Shown here: positions 26,191-35,630 of the stretch, in pieces | Layout: every line of letters begins with the position of its first letter | Numbering within the stretch: the stretch's first letter is position 1 | Origin: Pelomonas lactea | Lineage (GTDB): Bacteria > Pseudomonadota > Gammaproteobacteria > Burkholderiales > Burkholderiaceae_C | Length of the DNA stretch: 64,000 nt | Assembly: GCF_043555885.1 (NCBI RefSeq) | Contig: NZ_JBIGHX010000005.1 | Coordinates: 248,001-312,000 of the forward strand | Direction of reading: 5' to 3' | Program-made: the position numbers and the translations under genes | The notes under the pieces: generated by a model | Seen by the model: the letters and a program-made list of their open reading frames with translations, nothing else | Databases searched by the model: none | What the model was told of the DNA's origin: nothing

Positions 26191-26256
26191 CAGCCCGGGC
26201 CGGCTTGGGAGCGGCCCGGCGCTCGGCCCGCAATACCCCACCACGGAGCCCTCGAT

Positions 26257-26940
26257 TTGACCCGTCACTCACGCGTCTGGCTGTTCGACCTCGACGACAC
26301 GCTGCACAACGCGTCGCACCGCGCGTTCCGGGAGCTGAACGCGTCGATGTCCGCCTACATGGTGACCTACCTGGGCCTGACCGAGGAGGACGCGGCCACG
26401 CTGCGCAACCGCTACTGGCAGCGCTACGGCGCGACGCTGACGGGGCTGCAGCGCCATCACGGCGTGAAGCCGGCGCATTTCCTGCACGAGACGCACAAGC
26501 TGCCCGGGCTGGAGGCCCACCTGCACGGCCATGCGCACGACCTGGCCGCGCTGCGCCGGCTGCCCGGGCGCAAGCTGCTGATGACCAATGCGCCGCGTGC
26601 CTATGCCGAGCGCGTGCTGGCCGCCATCGGGCTGACGGGCGTCTTCGAGCAGTTGATCTGCGTGGAGGACATGCAGCTGTTCGGCCATTCCCGACCCAAG
26701 CCCGATGCGCGCATGTTCCGCGTCGTCATGGCGCGGCTGAAGCTGCGGCCCGAGCAGTGCGTGCTCGTCGAGGACACGCTGATCCACCAGAAAACCGCCC
26801 GCGGCCTGGGGATGAAGACGGTCTGGATGCAGCGCTGGGCGCGGCTGGCCGCCGACGGCCGGCGCCTGCAGCACCGACCGGTGTACGTCAGCCGGCGCGT
26901 GCGGTCGCTGGCCGCACTGGCGCGTTCCCCCCACTTCTGA
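26257..26940 (+). CDS. HAD-family pyrimidine 5'-nucleotidase-like phosphatase
   Basis: A 227-residue cytoplasmic hydrolase. HAD motif I is LFDLDDTLHN (first Asp nucleophile), motif II is LLMTNAP, motif III Lys is in SRPKPDARMF and motif IV is LVEDT. The start is TTG at 26257 with GGAG about ten bases upstream; no better ATG keeps motif I near the N-terminus. The cap region matches SDT1/PyrF-like pyrimidine nucleotidases. Its position between argB and slmA (with one regulator inserted) is conserved in the order. Confidence 0.88.
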   Translation: MTRHSRVWLFDLDDTLHNASHRAFRELNASMSAYMVTYLGLTEEDAATLRNRYWQRYGATLTGLQRHHGVKPAHFLHETHKLPGLEAHLHGHAHDLAALRRLPGRKLLMTNAPRAYAERVLAAIGLTGVFEQLICVEDMQLFGHSRPKPDARMFRVVMARLKLRPEQCVLVEDTLIHQKTARGLGMKTVWMQRWARLAADGRRLQHRPVYVSRRVRSLAALARSPHF

Positions 26941-27016
26941 AGGAAGGCTTGCGTGACCTGGGGTTATCCTGGCCGCGACAATACGTCTTTCGCGCCTTTG
27001 AAGATCTGAAGAGTCA

Positions 27017-27703
27017 ATGACCCCGTTCTCGGTCCTTATCGTCGAAGACCAGGCCCGCTTCCGGGAGGCCTTCACCCATGCGTTGGGCAGCGTGCCCGAC
27101 ATCGAGCTGCTGGGCATCGCGCCCGACCTGCCGCAGGGCCGGCGCATGTTCGACCAGCTCCAGCCCGACGTGCTGCTCGTCGACCTGGACCTGCCCGGCG
27201 GCAGCGGCATCGAGCTGATCCGCCACGCGGCGCAGACGCGGCCGCAGTGCGAGGTCATGGTGATCTCGGTGTTCGGTGACGAGCAGCATGTGGTGGCCAG
27301 CATCGAGGCTGGCGCCACCGGCTACCTGCTGAAGGACAGCCTGGCGCTGGACCTGCCCGGCCAGCTGCGCAGCCTGCGCGCCGGCGGCAGCCCCATCAGC
27401 CCCGTCATCGCGCGCCGGCTGCTGGTGCGGCTGGCGCCTGGCGCACAGGGCTCCACCGGCCCGTCGCCCGAGGCCATGGCCGCAGCGATGGCCGACGAGG
27501 AGGTCGTCGCGCTGTCCGAGCAGGAGTCGCGCGTGCTGCACCTGGCGGCCAAGGGCTTCACGTTCGACGAGATCGCGCAGTTCATGCAGGTCTCGCCGCA
27601 TACCGTCATGACCTACGTGAAGCGCGTCTACCGCAAGCTGCACGTGCGCTCCAAGGTCGAGGCGATCTACGAAGCGCGCCGGCTGGGCTGGCTGCGGGAT
27701 TAG
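27017..27703 (+). CDS. Orphan NarL-type response regulator
   Basis: A 228-residue regulator with receiver motifs VLIVEDQA, Asp56 in LLVDLDLP and GYLLKDS, and a LuxR-type DNA-binding domain (LSEQESRVLHLAAKGF, VSPHTVMTYVKRVYRKL). It is clearly a paralogue of the regulator at 21874-22527: the linker SLRAGGSPISPVIARRL parallels SLREGGAPLSPVLARQL there. No histidine kinase is adjacent. It sits between the HAD phosphatase and slmA, which are usually neighbours. Confidence 0.92.
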   Translation: MTPFSVLIVEDQARFREAFTHALGSVPDIELLGIAPDLPQGRRMFDQLQPDVLLVDLDLPGGSGIELIRHAAQTRPQCEVMVISVFGDEQHVVASIEAGATGYLLKDSLALDLPGQLRSLRAGGSPISPVIARRLLVRLAPGAQGSTGPSPEAMAAAMADEEVVALSEQESRVLHLAAKGFTFDEIAQFMQVSPHTVMTYVKRVYRKLHVRSKVEAIYEARRLGWLRD

Positions 27704-27714
27704 CATCCGGCGCC

Positions 27715-28338
27715 ATGGACGCCGAGACCGCCGCCGACAGCCCCGCCACGCCGACGCCGAAGAAGCGCCCCAAGCCCGGCGAGCGCCGCACGCAGATCCT
27801 GCAGGTGCTGGCCGGCATGCTGGAGCAACCCGGCGCCGACCGCATCACGACCGCCGCGCTGGCCGCCCGGCTGGACGTCAGCGAAGCCGCGCTGTACCGC
27901 CACTTCGCCAGCAAGGCGCAGATGTTCGAGGCGCTCATCGACTTCATCGAGAGCAGCGTGTTCGGGCTCATCCACCAGGTCGTCGACGTGCCCCAGCCCA
28001 TGCCGGGCCAGGCGGCGCGCATCGCGGCGCTGATCCTGCAGTTCGGCGAGAAGAACCCCGGCATGGCGCGCGTCATGGTGGGCGACGCGCTGGTTTACGA
28101 GAACGAGCGGCTGACGGCGCGCATCAACCAGTTCTTCGACCGCGTCGAGTCGTCGCTGCGCCAGGTGCTGCGCGCGGCGGCCGAGGCGCAGGGGTCGCTG
28201 ACGCCCACCGTGCAGGCCAATGCGCAGGCGTCGGTGTGGATCAGCTTCATCGTCGGCCGGCTGCACCGCTACGCCCGTTCGGGCTTCAAGCGGCTGCCGA
28301 CCGAGCAGCTGGACGCGGCCCTGAAGGTCATCGGCTGA
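27715..28338 (+). CDS. slmA: Nucleoid occlusion factor SlmA (TetR fold)
   Basis: A 207-residue TetR-type protein. In SlmA this fold binds DNA sites across the chromosome and blocks FtsZ ring assembly over the nucleoid. The N-terminal helix-turn-helix is TTAALAARLDVSEAALYRHF; FASKAQMFEALIDFIE and ENERLTARINQFFDRVE are typical SlmA segments. A basic, Pro-rich tail precedes the DNA-binding domain. The gene order with argB supports the assignment. Confidence 0.92.
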   Translation: MDAETAADSPATPTPKKRPKPGERRTQILQVLAGMLEQPGADRITTAALAARLDVSEAALYRHFASKAQMFEALIDFIESSVFGLIHQVVDVPQPMPGQAARIAALILQFGEKNPGMARVMVGDALVYENERLTARINQFFDRVESSLRQVLRAAAEAQGSLTPTVQANAQASVWISFIVGRLHRYARSGFKRLPTEQLDAALKVIG

Positions 28339-28362
28339 CGGCTCGCCTCCTACACTGGCGGC

Positions 28363-29298
28363 ATGTCTGCCGCTGTTGAATCCCTGCTCGCCCGCGCCGA
28401 GGGCCTGCTGGCCCGGCTCGAAGCCGTGCTGCCCCATGCCGCCACGCCGCCCGACTGGGCCGCGTCCCCCGCCTTCCGCGCCCGCCGGCGCCATGGCGCG
28501 CTGTGCCTGGAGCCGGTGCGCGCGATCAGCCGCATCGCGCTGTCCGACCTGAAGGAGGTCGAGCCGCAGAAGGAGCGCCTGCTGCGCAACACGGCCCAGT
28601 TCGTGGCCGGCCGGCCGGCCAACAACGTGCTGCTGACGGGCGCCAAGGGCACGGGCAAGAGCTCGCTGATCAAGGCGGTGCTGAACGAGTTCTCGGGCCA
28701 GGGGCTGCGCCTCATCGAGGTGGACAAGGCCGACCTCGTGGACCTGCCGGACCTCGTCGACCAGGTCGCCGGCCGCCCGGAGCGTTTCGTCGTTTTCTGC
28801 GACGACTTGAGCTTCGACGAAGGCGAGGCCAGCTACAAGGCGCTGAAGAGCGTGCTCGACGGCTCGGTCGCGGCCGCCAGCGACAACGTGCTGATCTACG
28901 CCACCAGCAACCGCCGCCACCTGCTGCCCGAGAAGATGGCCGACAACCTCGGCGGCACGCGCGGCGAGCATGGCGAGATCCACCCCGGCGAGGCCGTGGA
29001 GGAGAAGATCTCGCTGTCCGAGCGCTTCGGGCTGTGGATCAGCTTCTACCCGTTCAGCCAGGCGGAGTACCTGACCATCGTGGCGCAGTGGCTGCGCCAC
29101 TTCGGCCTGGACGACGCGTCCATAGCTGCGGCGCGCCAGGAGGCGCTGATCTGGGCGCTGGAGCGCGGCTCGCGTTCGGGCCGCGTGGCCTTCCAGTTCG
29201 CGCGTGACCGCGCCGGCCGCGGGGCCGTCGGCCATGCGGAGCCCGCGCAGCGTCTCGGCGACGATGGCCAGGCACCGGAAGGGCTGGACCATGTCTGA
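28363..29298 (+). CDS. DUF815 family AAA-type ATPase
   Basis: A 311-residue cytoplasmic P-loop protein. Walker A is LLTGAKGTGKSSLIKAVL and Walker B is VVFCDDLSFDEGE; YATSNRRHLLPEKM is the sensor-like segment typical of DUF815. The biochemical role of the family is not known to me. The 3' end overlaps the NUDIX gene start by 8 bp, so the two are coupled. The last 30 residues after FQFARDRAGRG are less conserved in character. Confidence 0.88.
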   Translation: MSAAVESLLARAEGLLARLEAVLPHAATPPDWAASPAFRARRRHGALCLEPVRAISRIALSDLKEVEPQKERLLRNTAQFVAGRPANNVLLTGAKGTGKSSLIKAVLNEFSGQGLRLIEVDKADLVDLPDLVDQVAGRPERFVVFCDDLSFDEGEASYKALKSVLDGSVAAASDNVLIYATSNRRHLLPEKMADNLGGTRGEHGEIHPGEAVEEKISLSERFGLWISFYPFSQAEYLTIVAQWLRHFGLDDASIAAARQEALIWALERGSRSGRVAFQFARDRAGRGAVGHAEPAQRLGDDGQAPEGLDHV

Positions 29299-29737
29299 CG
29301 CCGAACGCGTGCCGGTGGAAGTGGCCGTGGGCGTGCTCGTCGAGCGCGACGCGGCCGGGCGCGAAGGCCGCTTCCTGCTGACCTCCCGCCCCGAGGGCAA
29401 GGTCTACGCCGGCTACTGGGAGTTCCCGGGCGGCAAGGTCGAGGCCGGCGAGACCGTCGAGCAGGCGCTGGCCCGCGAGCTGCGCGAGGAGATCGGCATC
29501 CAGATCGGTGCCGCCCACCCGTGGCAGGTGCTGGTGATGGACTACCCCCATGCCCGCGTGCGGCTGAACTTCTGCAAGGTCTACGACTGGACCGGCGAGT
29601 TCCAGATGCTGGAAGGCCAGCAGATGGCTTGGGGCCAGCTGCCGGTGCAGGTCAAGCCCGTGCTGCCGGGCACCATCCCCGTGCTGCAGTGGTTTGCCGA
29701 AGAGCGTCAACACGCCGGCCCCACTCACCTAGACTGA
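29291..29737 (+). CDS. NUDIX hydrolase (MutT-like)
   Basis: A 148-residue hydrolase of nucleoside-diphosphate derivatives, probably an 8-oxo-dGTP sanitising MutT-type enzyme. The Nudix box runs from GGKVEAGETVEQA into LARELREEIGI with all catalytic Glu residues. The start at ATG 29291 lies inside the end of the DUF815 gene. Upstream in-frame starts would add residues that only mirror the other reading frame. Confidence 0.92.
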   Translation: MSDAERVPVEVAVGVLVERDAAGREGRFLLTSRPEGKVYAGYWEFPGGKVEAGETVEQALARELREEIGIQIGAAHPWQVLVMDYPHARVRLNFCKVYDWTGEFQMLEGQQMAWGQLPVQVKPVLPGTIPVLQWFAEERQHAGPTHLD

Positions 29738-29741
29738 AGCC

Positions 29742-30131
29742 ATGAACTGGTTGGACGAAGTGAAGTGGGACGACCGTGGCCTGGTGCCCGTGATCGCCCA
29801 GGAGCAGGGCACCGGCGACGTGCTGATGTTCGCGTGGATGAACCGCGAGGCATTGGCGCTGACGGCCGAGCGCGGCCAGGCGGTGTATTTCAGCCGCTCG
29901 CGCAACAAGCTGTGGCACAAGGGCGAGGAGAGCGGCCATTTCCAGCAGGTGCACAGCATCCGCATGGACTGCGACAACGACGTCGTGCTGCTGACCATCA
30001 CGCAGCTGGGGCACGAGCCCGGCATCGCCTGCCACACCGGCCGGCACAGCTGCTTCTTCCAGAAGCTGGAGAACGGCGTCTGGAGCACCACCGAGCCGGT
30101 GCTGAAGGACCCGCACAAGATCTATGAATGA
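29742..30131 (+). CDS. hisI: Phosphoribosyl-AMP cyclohydrolase
   Basis: A 129-residue enzyme of histidine synthesis that opens the adenine ring of PR-AMP. The signatures SGEGH-like SRNKLWHKGEESGH, MDCDNDVVLL and the zinc-binding CHTGRHSCFF are present. It begins 4 bp after the NUDIX stop and overlaps hisE by 8 bp. Splitting hisI and hisE into two genes is usual in betaproteobacteria. Confidence 0.96.
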   Translation: MNWLDEVKWDDRGLVPVIAQEQGTGDVLMFAWMNREALALTAERGQAVYFSRSRNKLWHKGEESGHFQQVHSIRMDCDNDVVLLTITQLGHEPGIACHTGRHSCFFQKLENGVWSTTEPVLKDPHKIYE

Positions 30132-30447
30132 CGACATCCTCCGCCGCGTCGGCGCGGTCATCGACAGCCGCAAGGGCGCCGCCCCCTCCACCAGCTACGT
30201 CGCCAAGCTCTTCGACAAGGGCCTGGACAGCATCCTGAAGAAGGTCGGCGAGGAAGCCACCGAGACCGTCATGGCCGCCAAGGATGGAGACCCGAAAAAG
30301 GTCGTCTACGAGGTGGCCGACCTGTGGTTCCACAGCATGGTGGCGCTGGCGCACTTCGGCCTGACGCCGGACGACGTGCTGCAGGAACTGGCCCGTCGCG
30401 AAGGCCTGTCCGGCCTCGCGGAATTCGCTGCGCGCAAGCCGGATTGA
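30124..30447 (+). CDS. hisE: Phosphoribosyl-ATP pyrophosphatase
   Basis: A 107-residue all-alpha MazG-like enzyme that removes pyrophosphate from PR-ATP, the second step of histidine synthesis. SYVAKLFDKGLDSILKKVGE and EATETVMAAKDGD hold the Mg-binding acidic residues. It overlaps hisI by 8 bp. Confidence 0.96.
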   Translation: MNDDILRRVGAVIDSRKGAAPSTSYVAKLFDKGLDSILKKVGEEATETVMAAKDGDPKKVVYEVADLWFHSMVALAHFGLTPDDVLQELARREGLSGLAEFAARKPD

Positions 30448-30463
30448 ACGAAAGACCCCCGCC

Positions 30464-30826
30464 ATGCAACCTGTGAGCCTCGAAGTGACCCCCGCCGTCG
30501 ACAGCCAGCGGCTGCAGAGCCTGCGCAGCCTGACGCTGGTCGTCTACATCCTCTACGCCGTCGGCGTGTTCACCGGGCTGCCGGCCTTCATCGGCATCCT
30601 CATCAACCACCTGAAGGCCGGGGACACCGAAGGCACGATCTACCGCAGCCACTTCAGCTGGCAGATGCGCAGCTTCTGGTGGGGCCTGGCCTGGGCCATC
30701 CTGGGCTGGGTCACGATCTGGGTCGGGGTCGGCTTCGTCATCCTGGGCGCCAACTGGCTGTGGCTGGTCTACCGTCTGGTGCGCGGCTTCCTGAACTGGA
30801 ACGACGGCAAGCCCATGCCGGTCTGA
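30464..30826 (+). CDS. DUF4870-like membrane protein
   Basis: A 120-residue inner-membrane protein with about three hydrophobic segments (LVVYILYAVGVFTGLPAFIG and two within WWGLAWAILGWVTIWVGVG onward). The middle loop (HLKAGDTEGTIYRSHFSWQM) is characteristic of this small family. Its function is unknown. It lies between hisE and the HIT gene, as in related genomes. Confidence 0.85.
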   Translation: MQPVSLEVTPAVDSQRLQSLRSLTLVVYILYAVGVFTGLPAFIGILINHLKAGDTEGTIYRSHFSWQMRSFWWGLAWAILGWVTIWVGVGFVILGANWLWLVYRLVRGFLNWNDGKPMPV

Positions 30827-30841
30827 ACAAGGAAAACCATC

Positions 30842-31189
30842 GTGTCCCACGACCCCAACTGCCTCTTCTGCAAGATCGTCGCCGGCCAGATCCCGAGCAA
30901 GAAGGTCTACGAGGACGAGGACGTCCTCGCCTTCCACGACATCCACCCCTGGGCGCCCGTCCACATCCTCATCATCCCCAAGCGCCACATCGCCTCCATG
31001 GCCGACGTGACCGAGGCCGAGAGCCAGCTGCTGGGCAAGATGACCACGCTGGGCCCGCGGTTGATGAAGGAGCTGGGCGTGAGCAACGGCTTCCGCCATG
31101 TCATCAACACCGGTCATGATGGCGGCCAGGAGGTGTTTCACCTGCATCTGCACGTGATGGGCGGCCCGCGCCCGTGGTTGAAGGGCTGA
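30842..31189 (+). CDS. HIT-family nucleotide-binding hydrolase (HinT-like)
   Basis: A 115-residue purine nucleoside phosphoramidase-type protein. The active-site histidine triad is HLHLHVMGG and the N-terminal zinc-like CLFCKIVAGQIPSKKV is typical. The start is GTG at 30842 with AAGGA upstream. Complete and cytoplasmic. Confidence 0.94.
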   Translation: MSHDPNCLFCKIVAGQIPSKKVYEDEDVLAFHDIHPWAPVHILIIPKRHIASMADVTEAESQLLGKMTTLGPRLMKELGVSNGFRHVINTGHDGGQEVFHLHLHVMGGPRPWLKG

Positions 31190-31253
31190 GATCCGCCCCC
31201 AGCTAGCCGCGGCGCATGACGCGGTGATGGCAGGGGCCATGCGCCCCCTCACC

Positions 31254-31259
31254 TAGAAT
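31254..31259 (+). promoter_or_regulatory. Candidate -10 element of tatABC
   Basis: TAGAAT, 28 bp before the tatA start codon, with no clear -35. Confidence 0.35.
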
Positions 31260-31287
31260 TTGAGCCAGTCCACAAGGAGCAAGCATC

Positions 31288-31521
31288 ATGGGTTCATTCA
31301 GTATTTGGCACTGGCTGATCGTTCTCGTCGTCGTCATCGCCATCTTCGGCACCAAGAAGCTGCGCAACGTCGGTTCCGACCTCGGCGCCGCGGTCAAGGG
31401 TTTCAAGGACGGCATGAAGGACGGCTCGACCGCCGACCCGGCCGCACCGCCGCAGCAGGTCACGGCCAGCAAGGCCAACGACCCGAACACCGTCGACGTC
31501 GACGCCAAGCACAAGTCCTGA
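31288..31521 (+). CDS. tatA: Sec-independent translocase protein TatA
   Basis: A 77-residue membrane protein of the twin-arginine translocase that forms the variable-size channel. A single N-terminal membrane helix (SIWHWLIVLVVVIAIFGTKK) is followed by the amphipathic helix LRNVGSDLGAAVKGFKDGM. AAGGAG precedes the ATG. First gene of tatABC. Several exported proteins of the glucan locus carry twin-arginine-type signals and would use this system. Confidence 0.96.
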   Translation: MGSFSIWHWLIVLVVVIAIFGTKKLRNVGSDLGAAVKGFKDGMKDGSTADPAAPPQQVTASKANDPNTVDVDAKHKS

Positions 31522-31530
31522 GCCTGACGA

Positions 31531-32007
31531 GTGCTGGACTTCGGCTTTGACAAGATCGCGCTGATCGGCGCGGTGGCGTTGATCGTCATCGGCCCCGAGA
31601 AGCTGCCGCGCGTCGCCCGCACGGTGGGCACCCTGCTGGGCAAGGCGCAGCGCTATGTCGCGGACGTCAAGGCCGAGGTCAACCGCTCCATCGAGCTGGA
31701 GGAGCTTCAGAAGATGAAGACCCAGTTCCAGACGGCGGTGAGCGACGTCGAGCAGAGCGTGCGCCAGGAGGTCAACTCCGCGACGCAGGCGCTGCACCAG
31801 ACCTGGGGCGACGTGACCAGCGACGGCAGCGGCGGCGACTATCACAGCATCGCCCCGCCGCCGCCCGAGTACCGCCATCCCAAGAAAAACTGGCGGCTCA
31901 AGCGGGGGGCCACGCCGCTGTGGTTCAAGCAGAAGGCCGGCGTGCGCCGCCACACCCAGTCCGGCGCCGCCCGCGTGGCGCGCTTCCGTCCGCCCGGTAG
32001 TCGTTGA
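31531..32007 (+). CDS. tatB: Sec-independent translocase protein TatB
   Basis: A 158-residue component of the Tat substrate receptor. The N-terminal helix is MLDFGFDKIALIGAVALIVI, followed by GPEKLPRVARTVGTLLGKAQ and a long amphipathic helix. The start is GTG at 31531. The basic tail after residue 110 is longer than the core requires. Its stop overlaps the tatC start region. Confidence 0.95.
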   Translation: MLDFGFDKIALIGAVALIVIGPEKLPRVARTVGTLLGKAQRYVADVKAEVNRSIELEELQKMKTQFQTAVSDVEQSVRQEVNSATQALHQTWGDVTSDGSGGDYHSIAPPPPEYRHPKKNWRLKRGATPLWFKQKAGVRRHTQSGAARVARFRPPGSR

Positions 32008-32785
32008 TGAGTTCCTTCCAGAAGCCCGACCACGACGAGCTGGCCGGCACCGAGCAGCCTTTCGTTTCTCATCTGATGGAGTTGCGCGACCGGCTGCTGC
32101 GCGCCGTCATCGCGATCGCCGTCTGCTTCGGCGCGCTGTGCCTGTACCCCGGCCCCGGCCACTTGTACGACCTGCTGGCCGCGCCGCTGGTGGCCAACCT
32201 GCCCGAAGGCACGAAGATGATCGCGACCAACGTCATCGCGCCGTTCTTCGTGCCCATCAAGATCACGATGCTGGCCGGCTTCCTGCTGGCGCTGCCGGTG
32301 GTGCTGTACCAGGCCTGGGCCTTCATCGCGCCGGGGCTGTACTCGCACGAGAAGCGGCTGGTGATGCCGCTGGTGGTGTCCAGCACGCTGCTGTTCTTCG
32401 CCGGCGTCGCGTTCTGCTACTTCTTCGTCTTCGGCCAGGTCTTCAAGTTCATCCAGAGCTTTGCGCCCAAGAGCATCACCGCGGCGCCGGACATCGAGGC
32501 CTACCTCGGCTTCGTCATGAACATGTTCATCGCCTTCGGCGCCGCGTTCGAGGTGCCGGTGGTCGTCGTCGTGCTGGCCCGCATGGGCATCGTGTCGGTC
32601 GAGAAGCTGCGCGAATGGCGCGGCTACTTCATCGTCGTGGCCTTCATCATCGCGGCCGTCATCACGCCGCCGGACATCGTGTCGCAGCTGGCGCTGGCCA
32701 TCCCGATGTGCCTGCTCTACGAACTGGGCCTGTTCGCGGCCACGCACTTCATCCGCGCCACCACGCCGCCGGAAGACCGCGACGA

Positions 32786-32810
<25 letters not shown>
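32007..32810 (+). CDS. tatC: Sec-independent translocase protein TatC
   Basis: A 267-residue, six-helix membrane protein that recognises twin-arginine signals. FVSHLMELRDRLLRA at the N-terminus and the conserved FGAAFEVPVVVVVLARMG and ITPPDIVSQLALAIP segments are all present. ATG 32007 is preferred over the TTG one codon upstream. The 3' end overlaps the convergent protease gene by 25 bp. Confidence 0.96.
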
Positions 32811-33967
<1,157 letters not shown>

Positions 33968-33978
33968 TTCATCACCCC

Positions 33979-34725
33979 ATGACCGATCGCGCCGCGCTGG
34001 AACGCCAGCTCAACCAATGGCTGGAGCCCACACGGTTCAAGGATTATGGGCCGAACGGTCTGCAGGTCGAGGGCCGCGCCGAGGTCTACCGGCTGGTCTG
34101 CGGGGTCACCGCCAGCCTGGCGCTGATCGACGCCGCCATCGAGGCCGGTGCCGATGCCATCCTCGTGCACCACGGCCTGTTCTGGCGCGGCCAGGACGGC
34201 CGCGTGACCGGCTGGATGAAGCAGCGCCTGGCCCGCCTCATCCAGCACGACATCAACCTGTTTGCCTACCACCTGCCGCTGGACGCGCACCCCGAGCTGG
34301 GCAACAACGCGCAGCTCGGCAAGCGCCTGGGCTGGGCGGCGGACGGCCGCTTCGGCGACCAGGACCTGGGCTTCACGGCCGCCGTCGCGCCAACGACGCT
34401 GGACGCGGTGGCCGCGCAACTGCGCACGCTGACCGGCCGCGACGTGACCGCGGTGCCCGGCGACGGCCGGCCGCTGCGCCGCGTGGCCTGGTGCACGGGC
34501 GGCGCGCAGGGTTACTTCGAGGCGGCCATCGCCGCCGGTGCCGACGTGTTCATCACCGGCGAGATCTCCGAGCCGCAGGCGCACTACGCCAGCGAGACCG
34601 GCGTGGCCTTCATCGCCGCCGGCCACCACGCCACGGAGCGCTACGGCGTGCAGGGCGTCGGCGAGCGCGTCGCCGCCGAGCTGGGGCTGGACGTGCACTT
34701 CATCGACGTCCCGAATCCCGCCTAG
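33979..34725 (+). CDS. Nif3-like dinuclear metal center protein
   Basis: A 248-residue member of the Nif3/YbgI family, which forms toroidal hexamers with a dinuclear metal site. Metal ligands are in ILVHHGLFW (two His), NLFAYHLPLDAHP and AAGHHATERYG. YbgI has been linked to GTP cyclohydrolase type I-like chemistry, but the role remains unclear. Its stop shares CTAG with the stop of the convergent M14 gene. Confidence 0.93.
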   Translation: MTDRAALERQLNQWLEPTRFKDYGPNGLQVEGRAEVYRLVCGVTASLALIDAAIEAGADAILVHHGLFWRGQDGRVTGWMKQRLARLIQHDINLFAYHLPLDAHPELGNNAQLGKRLGWAADGRFGDQDLGFTAAVAPTTLDAVAAQLRTLTGRDVTAVPGDGRPLRRVAWCTGGAQGYFEAAIAAGADVFITGEISEPQAHYASETGVAFIAAGHHATERYGVQGVGERVAAELGLDVHFIDVPNPA

Positions 34726-35630
34726 GCATTCGCGAGCGCATAGCCGATGGCTGCGCGCACGGCCGTGACCTGCGCCTGCACGCACTGCTCGGGCGTCGTG
34801 CGCGGGCTGTCGGGGTAGACCTCCGTCGTCGTGCTGAAGCGCGCGCCCGTGATGGCCGCGCACAAGCCCTTCTTCGAGACGGCGAAGCTGATGACGCCGG
34901 GCGACTGCAATGGGCAGCCGATGATGTGGCCGTGCGCGTCGGGCGGCGCGATGTGGGTGACCTGCGCGACCGCCTCGATGACGGCGCGCTGGAACTCGGG
35001 CTGCGGCTGGTCGGCGTCGTCGACCAGGTAGAAGCCATCCGGCACGACATCGGGCTCAAACGGTACGCCGTCACGCGCGGCCAGCGCCGGGCGGAACTCG
35101 GCCTCGTCGCTGTCCGTCGTCTCGTGCAGGTCGATGTGCATCAGCACGCGGCCGCGCAGCGGGGCCAGCAGCGACACCAGCGCGGCCGACTCGCCCGCCG
35201 GGCTGCCGGGGCGGAAGTTGCGGTTGGGGTCCAGCGCGTCGCGGTTCCAGCGCTGGATGCGCTCCCAGGCCCAAGGGCTGACGCAGGGCACCACGAGCAG
35301 GTTGGCGCGGCCGGCCGTCTCCAGGCCGTGCCCGCGCAGGAACTGCAACGCGCCCAGCACGCCGCTGGTCTCGTAGCCATGCACGCCGCCGGTGACGACC
35401 AGCGTCGGCAGGCTCTCGCGCCAGCCGCGGCTGCGCACGGCGACGAGCGGGAAGCGCTCGCCGTCGTAGTCCAGCGCGCCGTACTCGCTGACGTCGAAGT
35501 CGGCGCGCAGCGGCTCGACGGCCGCCAGCACGTCGTCGGCGTAGCGGCGCTGTTTGACGACACGTGCGCGCCAGGCGGCGATCTCCGTGTCGCCCCAGGG
35601 CTGGCCGGGGGTACCGATGGGATAGGTCAT
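34722..35630 (-). CDS. M14-type metallocarboxypeptidase / succinylglutamate desuccinylase-like
   Basis: A 302-residue zinc hydrolase. Zinc ligands are in VTGGVHGYETSG (His and Glu) and LMHIDLHETTDSD (His), with RNWN-like substrate-binding DPNRNFRPG between them. There is no signal peptide, so it should act in the cytoplasm. The ATG overlaps the stop of the upstream DUF885 gene (ATGA), so the two peptidase-like genes form a two-gene operon. The substrate is unknown. Confidence 0.86.
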   Translation of the reverse strand: MTYPIGTPGQPWGDTEIAAWRARVVKQRRYADDVLAAVEPLRADFDVSEYGALDYDGERFPLVAVRSRGWRESLPTLVVTGGVHGYETSGVLGALQFLRGHGLETAGRANLLVVPCVSPWAWERIQRWNRDALDPNRNFRPGSPAGESAALVSLLAPLRGRVLMHIDLHETTDSDEAEFRPALAARDGVPFEPDVVPDGFYLVDDADQPQPEFQRAVIEAVAQVTHIAPPDAHGHIIGCPLQSPGVISFAVSKKGLCAAITGARFSTTTEVYPDSPRTTPEQCVQAQVTAVRAAIGYALANA

